64,000 nucleotides of DNA. Source: Pyrocephalus nanus (taxonomy: Eukaryota; Chordata; Aves; Passeriformes; Tyrannidae). Below the pieces are notes generated by a model. That model searched no databases, was not told where the DNA came from, and saw only the letters and a program-made list of their open reading frames with translations. Positions 23,301 to 35,300 of the stretch are shown here, in pieces. Location: contig CM076261.1 of NCBI GenBank assembly GCA_038380795.1, positions 97,548,418-97,612,417 on the forward strand. The letters are read 5' to 3'. Made by a program: the position numbers and the translations under genes. Positions within the stretch are counted from its first letter, which is position 1. Each line of letters starts with the position of its first letter.

Positions 23301-26300
23301 AAGGCCCTGGTAATCCTCCACCATCCGCTGTGACCACAGCAGCAGCTTCTCCTTGGCCGTCATGTCCTCAGACTGCCCCGTCACCTGGATGTCTGAGATC
23401 TGCCAGGACGTGACTGTTAGCCCAGGCACGGGCACCAGCACTGAACCAGCACCAACAAAGGGACACTCGCTCCACGGCAGCTCCCAGTGACACCACTCCT
23501 GCCCCACACAGGGACCAGACTGGCACCACAGAACCCTGGCCCCCTGGCATCACAGTCCCCATCCCCATCCCACCAGGCTCACCTGGAAGTGGAGGATGAT
23601 GGTCCAGATGAGCCCCAGCGTAAGCTTGGGGTTGCCATCAGCGATGTCATCGTTCCGGATGTTCACCAGCTTCACCTGTGGCACGGGACACACGTGGTTC
23701 AGGGATGGGAGAGCATGGCACAGCCCTGGGAGCCCTGGGCATCCGGGGGGTCCCACCCCCTTCTCACCTGCCGATGTTTCAGGTAGTTGAGGGCAATCTG
23801 GACGTTCTGCAGCTTGTGGAAGCGCATCCGGCCTTTCTCCCGGGGCTGGGGGAGAGAGGGGCAGTGAGTGCAGCTGCTGTGGCACAGCCCTGCTGTGTCC
23901 TGCCACCCTGTCCCCCCGCCGCGATGCCACGGTACAGCCCCGGCCCTCTCCCCAGCCACGGCCCTGCCACGCCACCACGACGCTGTCTCGCCACGCTGCC
24001 CCCCACACCCAGCCCCTCCCGGCGCCACACATGCCGACGGCACCCGCCCTTGCACTTTGCCCCTGCAGGGGTGGGGACGCTCCCCACGCTCCCCCCGCGA
24101 ACCTGCCGGCACAGACTGTTCCCACCCCACACCCGCCAGTGCCGGGGCCACTGTGACCATCCTGGGGGCAGCCAAGTACCCAGCATGTGGGCACAGCAGC
24201 CACTGCCCGGGCAGGACCAGTGCCAGCCTCAGTGCCACAGCACCACGGTCCTGACAGTGTCACACAGTCCCTCACTGTGCAGCTCCTCAGCACACTCCAG
24301 TGTTCCCCCTCAGCAGGACCAGGCACTGCTGAGCTGGGTGAGCACCCCCAAAACTTGCAGGTCCCAGCTGGGGTCCCCTGGGCAGGTCCTGCCTGGACAG
24401 ACGCCCCACACCTGCTGATGCCCCACCATCTGAGCCTGGCTTCTGCTGCTGGGAGAGCTGGGGAGCCCCCAAACCCCCCCATGCCGCTCAGCAATGGACC
24501 AGGGTTCCTCCCACCCCACAGTGGGAGTCACCAAGGACCCACAGCCTGTCAAGGCCAGGATCAGCCCCGGCAGGAGAGCCCGGGATTGCCGCCCACAGAA
24601 CCATCCACCTTGCCAGCCACCCCAGGGAGCCAGTAGCACATCCTGCTGTGGTGCTGGGAGCCATAATCTAACTCCAGCCCAGTGGAACCTAGTGCAGTGG
24701 GATCACTCCCATGCTTCTCTACTCACTACTCATGCTCACTACTTCACTGCCACCAACGTCCGGCCCAGGGAAACCCACTCCCATGGCACTTGGCATCGGA
24801 TGGGGCACCAGGACAGGCACAGCATGCAGCCAGTGAGCCAGGATGGCACAGCACACGGCACACGGACGGAACCCCAGGCCCCACGGACGGAGCGCTGGCA
24901 CTGCTCCGTGCCAGTACTGCAGCGTCGGTCGCCATGCAGGGCCGTGCCGAAAGCCGACAGCAGAACCACTCACCAACCGCAAGGTCCGCAGGACGTCGCG
25001 CTCCCGGGGCTGCCCCGGCCGAGCAGAGCGGAGAGGAGCAGAGAGAGGAAGGAGAAGGAGGAGGCAAAGGCGGCGGTGGGCCGGGGCCGGCGCCGGGAAG
25101 CAGAGAGGGCACCAAAGCAAAGAGAGGTTAGAGGCGCGGGGGCGCGGGAACTTGGGGTCACCGGGACGGACCGACGGCCAGGCGGGAAGAGAGGGAGCAG
25201 AGGCGGGCAGCGAGGACGAGGACAAGGACGGTTGGCAGAGGGGTGCCGGCACGCGGCGGGGAGCAAGGGCAGCGCGGCACCTACCAGCGTGTCCCCCGAG
25301 AGCACCTCCAGCAGCGAGATGAGGTTGTGCCCATCCCGCAGGTCCTCGTACAGGTCGTTGACGTGGCGCTGCGCCTGAGGGGACAGCGACGGTGTCAGGG
25401 GGGGCTGGGGGCAACCGAGCGCCCCCCATCCCTGCCAGCCAGCACCGGGGTGGGTGCCCGGTGACCGCTCAGTGCAGCGGGTGCTCACACACGGCCCCAA
25501 GCACAGCCGGTGCCCCCAGTGCCACATCCCCCCAAAGACACACAGCAACTCCCCCCACGGTGCCAGGATGGATCCAGCATTGTTCTGGCATCACTCCGGC
25601 ATGCACAGGGTCCTGCTGCCCACCATGCTGGGTTGGACCTGCTGCCCACCACGCTGGCAGCCCCAGGGATCCATCCCCAGTGAGGGAAGCGGAAGGTGTG
25701 CCAAGAGGAAGAGCACGGTGGGACAGACAGACAGGAAGGACCTACCTCTGCTCGCCAATGCTGCACAGGGCAGAGAGAAGAGAGCAGTTAGGACAGAGCA
25801 AAGAGAGGACCCAGGGTGGACTGGGGGTGGTGGCATTGTGGGGTTGAGGACACGTGGAGACATGTCACTACAGGGGCTGCAGGACACCCCAGCATGTGCT
25901 GAGTGCCAGGGTGGGGCTCTGCCCACCACACTGTAGGGATGGGCACCGGCACGATGGCAGGGAACAGGGACCACATGAGTGGGACAGAACCATGGGTGTC
26001 AAAGCCCAGGACACGTTCCCACATGCCAGGGGCACCATCCCCTCCTGGAACACATGGGAGGGCAGCAGGGGGGCAGCTCCTGCCGGCAAGGACAGACCCC
26101 CACCGTGGAGGCAGCCGAGAGGCCTCAACTACTGGTGAGGCACAGAAGAACTTGAACTGGCACAGGGTACCCTCCACTGCCCATGTCCTTGGCAATGCCA
26201 GCACGGGGGGCTGCAACTGGGGGTGCTTCCAGGGCTGAGGGCTGGGGTCTGCTGGGGCAGCGGTGCCCACTGGACTGGCAGCGCCCGTACCTTGATGAGG

Positions 26301-29300
26301 TGCTTGTTGACCCATTTGGTGAAAGTTTTCTTCTGGACACGATCTCGCTCATCTGCAAGAGAGGAGAGGGACAGGTGAGCTGGCAGCACCTGGATCACAG
26401 CACAGCAAGAACCAGGCCCCGCTGGTGGCACCGCAGGGCACAGCTGGTGCAGGAAACGATGAACCAAGAGCTCTGGGGAACCACGGTGAGTCACGGGGTG
26501 TGGGGGAAGGAAACAGCTAACGGGGATCGGCCCCAGCGTGCCAGCGCTGTGCCAGCACCCGCCAGCACCTATCAGTGCCCATCAGCAGCTTCCAGCACCA
26601 GAGAGGGCACAGGGTACCCACCCAGCCCTGAGACCCCGGCACCACAGTGGGGAGGGAGCCCCAGCACTGCCCTGGGCTCTGTAGGCACTGACCAAGTGGG
26701 AAAGGTACAGCACAGGGACAAGGCCATGGCATGTCTGTCCTGGCACAGCCCCAGCACAGCCCCAGCCCAACGGGCAGGGCCCCGCTGGGATGTGCCTGGG
26801 ACCAGTATGCGCCCACGCACTGTCTGCACCGCCAGAGCCACGGGACACCCCGGGACACCCTACACCCCCGGGACACCCCTTGCCACGGGCACAGGGCCAA
26901 TGGGGCCACAGTGAGTCACGGCACTCCCTGCCCGCTGCCTTGTCATTAAGGGATGGGATGGGAATGGTGACGCATCAGGATGGGCACCCAGGATTGCCCA
27001 CGGGCAATCACTGGACCCAACCCCCCAGCACTCGCTACCGGCACCCACTGCCCTGCACCCCATTACCAGCACCCACTGCGCTGCACCTCACTAACCCACC
27101 CACTGCCCTGCACCCCACTAACCCACCCACCGCCCTGCACCCCGCTAACCCACCCACCGCCCTGCACCGCACTAACCTACCCACCGCCCTGCACCTCACT
27201 AACCCACCCACCGCCCTGCACCTCACTAACCCACCCACCGCCCTGCACCTCACTAACCCACCCACCGCCCTGCACCTCACTAACCCACCCACTGCCCTGC
27301 ACCCCACTAACCCACCCACCGCCCTGCACCCCGCTAACCCACCCACCGCCCTGCACCTCACTAACCCACCCACCGCCCTGCACCCCGCTAACCCACCCAC
27401 CGCCCTGCACCGCACTAACCCACCCACCGCCCTGCACCCCGCTAACCCACCCACCGCCCTGCACCCCACTAACCCACCCACCGCCCTGCACCTCACTAAC
27501 CCACCCACTGCCCTGCACCTCACTAACCTACCCACCACCCTGCACCCCACTAACCTACCCACCGCCCTGCACCCTGCTAACAAACCTACCACCCTGCACC
27601 CCACTAACCCACCCACCGCCCTGCACCCCACTAACCCACCCTCTGCCCTGCACCTCACTCACCCACCCACTGCCCTGCACCTCACTAACCTACCCACCGC
27701 CCTGCACCCCGCTAACCTACCCACCGCCCTGCACCCTGCTAACCCACCCATTGCCCTGCACCCTGCTAACCCATCCACCACCCTGCACCCCACTAACCTA
27801 CCCACCGCCCTGCACCCCACTAACCCACCCACCGCCCTGCACCCCACTAACCCACCCACCGCCCTGCACCTCACTAACCCACCCACCGCCCTGCACCCTG
27901 CTAACCCACCCACCGCCCTGCACCCTGCTAACAAACCTACCGCCCTGCACCCCACTAACCCACCCATTGCCCTGCACCCCACTAACCTACTCACCGCCCT
28001 GCACCCCACTAACCCACTCACTGCCCTGCACCCCACTAACCTACCCACTGCCCTGCACCTCACCCACCCACTGCCCTGCACCCTGCTAACCCATCCACTG
28101 CCCTGCACCCCGCTAACAAACCCACCCCCCTATGCCCCTCTAGCAGCACCCATCCTTCTGTTCCCACTGCCCCCTGTCCCCCAGTGTCACCACCAGCACC
28201 AGACCCAGTCCGGTGCCCAGGAGAGGTCGGCGGCCAGAGGGGACACTCCGTGCACGTGGGGCAATGCCACCAACCCCACGGCCGCCGGGACGCCCCCCTG
28301 CCCACACCACCCCGAGCCAGGTGCCGCGTGCCGGGTCTTGCCCTGCCGGAGCGTGCTGGGATCTGCCCACGCGGCACCCAGCACCCCACAGCCAACACCC
28401 CCCCACCCGGGCGAGCACCTGGGGACGCCGCGCACCCAGAACTGCCCCACGGGCCCGAGGACGCTCAGCAGCTCAGCGGCACAGCCAGGGCGTGCCGGGC
28501 CGGGAGTGGCCGCGGTGTGAGAGAAAGGAAGGAAGGAAGCGTGGGGCACTCTGCGCACCGAGCCGGGGGCACTCGCACCGCGCCCCGGCACCCTCGCCGG
28601 GAACACTGACACCCAGAGGGTCCCCACGGCGGCGCCCACTCCACGGCAGCGGCGGAGCGACCGCCGCGGCCAGGCCACAGCGGCTGGGCAGGGCGTGGCA
28701 GGAAGAGACCGACGGGCACCGGGGATGGGGATGGGCGGCGGCGTGGGGGTCTGACCCACAGCCTGCCCCATAGCCCGCCCCAGGAACACTGTCCCAGCAC
28801 GCGGGGGTCTGCGCCACGGCCTGCCGGGGACACCACCCCAGCATGGGGGTCTGACCCACAGCCTGCCCCATAGGCTGCCCTGGGGGCGCTAATCTGGGGA
28901 CACTGCCCCGGCGTGGGGGTCTGCCTCAGGGACACCGCCCTGGTGTGAGAGCTTGCCCCATAGCCAGCCCCACAGCCTACCTGGGGGCACACCTCCCCAG
29001 GGACACTGTCCCAGCATGGGGGTCTCCCCCAGGGACACCGCCCTGGTATGGGAGTCCGTCCCACAGCCTGCCCCGGGGACACCGCCCCAGGTGAGGGATG
29101 CAATGGTGGGGCGGCTTTCCCCCCCCCACGCCTCGGCGCGGTACCTTTGCGGCCCTCGGCCGCCCGCAGCACAGCCAGGTACAGGTTGTCCTCGGAGCCC
29201 GTCCGGGTGGCCGCCACCGGAGCCTCCTCCGGGTTGCGCCGCTGTCGGGACATGGCTGAGCCCCGACACAGCTCGTCTCACCTCCCGCTCCGTTGCCGGT

Positions 29301-32300
29301 CCCGCCGCGAGTGGGGCGGCCGGGGGAGGAGACGGGGCTTCATCCCCCCGCCCCATGCCCCGACCCTGCCCACAGGAAACTCCCAAACCCACGGCGCCGC
29401 TTTAACCCTTCCCTTCCCGCGCCGGCAGCCGGAATGGGGCACAGACCCACGGATCTGCCATGGGGCACCCCACGGGAAGCCGGCAGCCCCCGCCGCACGC
29501 CCGGGGTCGCAGGACCTCCAGTTCTGCAAGAGCGGGGGGTGGGACCACCGGTCCTGAAGCTCGCGGTGCTCAGAAACCTTTATCCTCACAGCCGGAGCTG
29601 CCAGATCCTCTACCCCACACTCCAGGACCTTGGGAACCCATTTGTCAGACCCCCAGTCCCCATATCCTGGGACCCCAAGATTTACAAGCCACAGAGGCCC
29701 AGGATCCCACGTTCCCAGCTCAGGACTCTTCTGGCCCCATACTGAGGGTTCCCAAAACCCCTCTGGCCCCATAGTCAGGGGTTACCCGGCCCCTCAGCTC
29801 CCAGCTGGGACCCCCAGCTCCTCTAAGGGTCATGGCATCACCTCCTTCCCCAGCCTAGGGACCTCCCAGCCACCTCAGACCATGCCCTAGTACCACAGGA
29901 CTCCTGCTCCCCCCACCCTCGGGCTCAGGCCCCCGAAGGTTTGCCAGGTCCAGGTCTTGTACTTGGGGGGCTCAGAGTCCCAGGGCCCCTCCTGGGGGGT
30001 TCACAGTCCCAATCCCCTGGGCTGCAGGACCCTGAAAATGGAGGGGCTGAGCCCCACGGACCCACCAGGTGCCCCCTGCTAACACCAGTGGCCGCTCCCA
30101 CCCCTGCCAGTGGCTCCACTCGCACCAAGCACCCCAGGACAGCACCCAACACCCCACTCTGTGCCCCGTGGCACCCACGGGTGCTCATGTTGGGCAGGGG
30201 TATTGGCAGCACTGGAGGAATGCCCCTCCCCATGGACCCATCTCCCACTGCATCCCCCTGACAGGGTGACCCTGCTGGCCATGGGAACCGCAGGGGGATT
30301 CTGGGGGTTGCACCCCACTGGGTGCTGTATCCCCCTGGGACCTCCCTCCTTGGGGCTCTCAGAGTTGGGGATCCCCAGAGGAGCTGGCACAGGATGAGAG
30401 TCCACAGCCTCTCAGAGCAGACCTGGGCTGACAGCTCTGCTGATGGCAGCACCCACGGCACCCATGTGTCACCAGTGTCACCCACGTCACCAATGTCACC
30501 CACGTCACCCATAGCAGGGGTGGCAGCTGCTGGGTAAAGTGCAGCCTCAGGCACCCTGAGCGCTGCCAGCCTGACCCAGCCTGGGCCCCAGCACCCACAT
30601 CTGCACCCCAGCTCCCAGGTCTGTACCCCAACATACACAGCAGTGCCCCGGGGCCCATGTTCTGCACCCCAACATCTACATCTACACCCCAGCACCCACG
30701 TCAGTTTCCACACCCCACACCGGTGTGGAGTCCAAGGACACGGGGCCGCGGCCCCGTCTCGCCGTGACTCACGGTCCAACCACGCGCCCGCGGCGCCACG
30801 AGGAGCCTCTCCAGCACCCGCCCACCGGTGACACCCCCTGTGACACCCACCCGTGACACCCCGTGGGTGGGGGGGCCCGTCAGGGAGCGGCAACCAGTGC
30901 CGGCCCAGTGCCCGCTGGGGCAGAGCCAGCGCGGCCGCCGCGGAATGCGGGCGGCACCGGCCCTGCCCGCCCCGGTCCCGGCCCCGGCACGCACATTTTT
31001 CCGCCGAGAGCGCATCTGGCACAGGCGCATCTGGCACGGGCACAATCTGGCACAGGCACATCTGGCGTCCGGAGCGCGATGGGAGCCCGGCTGACGCACG
31101 TCGTGGGGGGACAGGGACACCCGGGAGCCGCAGTTACGGCAGCCCACGGCTTCAGGACGCGAAGGGCGCAGGGCGGCAGAGGGACAGGGCGGTGGCCGTG
31201 GTACTGCCAGGGCGGTGATACAGACGGCACCGCGCCGGATTGGTACCTTGCTCACACCGGCTGAGCCGCTCCGACGTGCCGAGCCGGGGCCGGAGGGTTC
31301 CACGGCGCGGCCGAGAGCCCGGGACCGCGCCGGGGTGAGGGGCGGGACGGCACCGCCGCTCTGGCACCCCCGGCACCGGCATTCCCTCGGCTCCGGCACC
31401 CTGGCACCGGCAGGTACCGACCGGAGGGACGGGGCGGGGGCGGGGCAGGCGCTTTGAAGACCTGACGGGGCGGCTCTTGGCACCGGCCCCTGCGGCTCCC
31501 AGGGCAGGCGGCTCCCGGCTCCCGGCTCCTGGCCCCGGCGGCTCCCACCCCCGGCGGCTCCCAGGCCAGCCGGGCCGGCCGGGCAGGAGCACCACAGTCT
31601 CGCCCGCGGGTGCCGACGCCGCCGGGCCGGCCCGGCTCCCTCCCACGGCGTCTCCCGCCCGCCGGGCTCCGAAGGAGCCCCCGGGACCCGCTGAGCCTCC
31701 CTCACCTCGGCACCGTGCCGGGCACCCGCACCCTGTGGCACCCGCGGCCGCGGGCGGGGAACGGGAGCTGCCGGCAGCGGGGCTGCAGCACCCGTGTTCG
31801 TGGCGTTGGGCCCAAGCAGCACCTCCACGAACCCAGACGGGGCAACAGGGCAGCGAAGCACAGCGGGGACTCTGGCACTGGTCCGAGAACCTGCTGGCAC
31901 CAGCGGGGGCCTCGGGGTGTCAGTACCGTGGGGGGAGGTCAGCACCAGGGGGAAAGGTGTCAGCACTGGGGGGAAAGGTGTCAGCACTGGGGGAGGGGGT
32001 CACCACCGGGATTACCCGGGGTGACAGGCGTACAAGTGTCCTGATGAGGGAGGAATGGCACACGGCGCAGCGTGGATCCACACAAGTCCATGGGACCAGA
32101 GGGGATCCATCCTAGGGTGATGAGGGAGCTGGTAGAAGAGCTCGCCAAGCTGCTCTCCATCATTTACCAATGACCCTGGCTCACTGGGGAGGTCCCAGAC
32201 GATTGGAAGTTGGCGAATGTCACGCCGATCTACAAAAAGGGCTGCAAGGAGGACCCGGGAAACTCCAGGCCTGTCAGCCTGACCTCAGTGCCTGGCAGGG

Positions 32301-35300
32301 TTACAGAGCAGATCATCCTGAGTGCAATCACACAGCACCTACAGGATGGACAAGGGATCAGAATCAGACCCAGCCAGCACGGGTTTAGGAGGGGCAGGTC
32401 CTGTTTGACCAACCTGATGTCCTTTTATGATCAGCTGACCTGCCTGGTGGATGAGGGGCAGGCTGTAGATGTGTCTATCTGGACTTCAGCAAAGCCTTTG
32501 ACACTCTCTCCCATAATATACTCCTGGGAAAGCTGCAGCCCAGGGCTTGGACAGGGGCACTATGTGCTGGGTTAAGAGCTGGCTGGAGAGCTGGGCCCAG
32601 AGAGTGCTGGGGAACGGGGCTGCATCCGGTTGGGATCCAGTCACCAGTGGTGTCCCCCAGCGATCAGTGCTGGGCCCAGTCCTGTTTAACATCTTTACGG
32701 ATGATTTAGATGAGGGGATTGAGTCCATCACTAGCAAATTTGCAGATGACACCAAGTTGGGAGTGTCGACCTGCTGGAAGGCAGGAGGGCTCTGCAGAAG
32801 GATCTGGATAGGCTGGAGAGTTGAGCTGATTCCAATGGGATGAAGTTCAGCAAGGCCAAGTGCCGGGTCCTGCACTGGCCACAACAACCCCCTGCAGTGC
32901 TACAGGCTGGGACAGAGTGGCTGGAGAGCAGCCAGGCAGAAAGGGATCTGGGGGTGCCGATTGACAGGAGGCTGAACATGAGCCAGCAGTGTGCCCAGGT
33001 GGCCAAGAAGGCCAATGGATCCTGGCCTGCATCAAGAACAGTGTGGCCAGCAGGACAAGGGAAGTGATCCTTCCCCTGTACTCAGCACTGGTGAGGCCAC
33101 ACCTTGAGTATTGTGTTCAGTTCTGGGCCCCTCAGTTCAGGAAGGACATTGAGGTGCCAGAGCGGGTCCAGAGAAGAGCAACAAGGCTGGGGAAGGGACT
33201 GGAGCACAAATCCTATAAGGAGAGGCTGAGGGAGCTGGGGTTGTTTAGTCTGGAGAAGAGGAGGCTCAGGGGTGACCTCATCACTCTCTACAACTACCTG
33301 AGAGGAGGTTGCAGCCAGGTGGGGGTCGGTCTATTCTCCAAGGCAATCAGCAGCAGGACAAGGGGGCACGGGCTTAAGCTGTGCCAGGGGAGGTTTAGTT
33401 TGGCTATTAGAAAGAAGTTCTTTACAGAGAGAGTGATCAGACATTGGAATAGCCTGCCCAGAGAGGTGGTGGATTGACCATCCCTGGAGGTTTTTAAGAT
33501 GAGGCTGGATGTGGCACTGAGTGGTGATGTGGCCATGATCTGGTAATCACAGTGGGGTTGGATCAAGGGTTGCACTTGATAATCTTGGAGGTCTCTTCCA
33601 ACCCAGTTAATTCTATGATTCTATGACACAGAGGCACCCCATTGGTGGGGGCACCCCATTGACGGGGGCACGGGGTAGCCGGGCGTGTGCACACACACGG
33701 ACACACACACGCATGTGCAGCATCACACACAGACTCACACGCATGTGCACACACACTCATACATGCACTCACATGAGCACTCACATGTGCACAGGCACAC
33801 ACAGGTGCACACACACTCCCCCATCACCCCCACACGTGTGTGCAGGGGCACACACACAAGTGCACATGTACACACCTGCACAGACACACACGGGTGCACT
33901 TACACACACAGAGACACAGATATGGGCAGAGAGACACACGGACACCAGCACACAAATGTGCACACACTCACATTCAGTGCAGTACCTACACATCACTGCT
34001 CCCAGATCTGTGTGCAGGGGCGTACACACGTACACACACACACGTGTGCACAGATACACACAAGTACACACATGTACACACATGCACAGTCACACCCACA
34101 GGTGCACACACACATGTGCAAGCATGCAGCAGCACACACACACTAACACACACACACGCTCACACACACAGGTACACACAGAACAACACACTCACACGAA
34201 CACACACGCTCACACCCACATTTACACACAGAACAACACACACACTAACACACACACGCACTCACACCCTCCCGGCTGAGCCCGTCCCAACTCAGCGCAG
34301 CTCAGCACGGCCCCGGGGCTCTGGGGCGGGGTCACAGACGAGGCGTGGCACAAAGGCTCCGGCAGACCCCGCCCCTCCCCGTCTCCCCCCCCGCCGGCCC
34401 CGCCGCTCCCGTGTCCCCCCGTCCCGCCGCTCCCGCGCTCCCGCCGCGAGTTACCCCCCGCCTCCCCACCCCGGGACACACCCTGGCCGCCCCCACCCTC
34501 CCCCGGCCCCACTCCCCCTCGGTCACCGGTGCAGCAGAGCCGGGCGCTCAGGAACCGCCGCCTCTCGGGCTCGGAGCCGCCGCTCAGCCAGTCCCCGCCG
34601 GGACCGGGGCCCGACATGGCCGCGCCGCTCCACCGGACGGGACAGGACGCACTGACCACTGACCAACCGACGGACCCACCGCCGGGACCGACCGGCGGCA
34701 CCGGGCGGACGGGACGGGCGGGGGGGGAGGGACGGGCGGCACCCGCCCCGCTTCGCCCCGCCCCCCGCGGTCCCGGCTGCGCCACCACTCACAGCACCCG
34801 GGGAGACCGGGGGTACCCGGGGGGGACACCCCACCCTGCACCCGAGGGAGACACCCCACTCCGAGAACCGGGAGAGCCGGGGGCGCACTCCATCCCTGCT
34901 ACCCCCGGGGGTACACCCCGTCCCTAAAACCCGGAGGGACCCGGAGGGAAACCCCACCCCACACCCCAGGCGATCTCCGGTCAGGACCCCTCCTTCTGCA
35001 CCCGGGCCCCCGATGCGCCCCCGCCTGCACCCCTCTGCCCGGTGCCCCCAGGACCATCCAGTACTGCAGACACGGGGCACCCCGACGTCTCCAGCACCCA
35101 CATCCCGACCCCCTACCCACACACAGAGCTCCCAGGGTATGGGGGCAGCTCGTGCCCTCCAGCACCCAAGCCTCACTTCAGCACCCATCCCTTCCGGCTT
35201 CCTCTCCCCATAGGCCCCCCACAAAGGGTACCCGTGCCGAGGGGAGCCCTCAGGGTGTTTTCCGGTGGATCCCCACAACACCGACATCCCCGAGCAGCCG

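Larger units (their letters stand above)
29254..34526 (-). other. PLEC: PLEC intron 1 segment between first exons 1g and 1a
   Basis: Contains the CR1 element and CA-rich tract listed separately. The block 30700-31800 is very CpG-rich with many GC boxes, but no conserved first exon was recognised in it; a long open frame there has no homology. The stretch 29260-30700 shows nothing recognisable. Confidence 0.6.

Noticed and set aside
26790..28520. 576-codon plus-strand frame through the 27-bp array, and similar frames on both strands
   Set aside because: The period is a multiple of three and lacks stops, so frames stay open automatically.
30701..31987. 428-codon minus-strand frame in a CpG-rich block
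   Set aside because: Pro/Arg/Gly-rich text from GC-rich DNA, no recognisable domain or phase-1 exon end with conservation.
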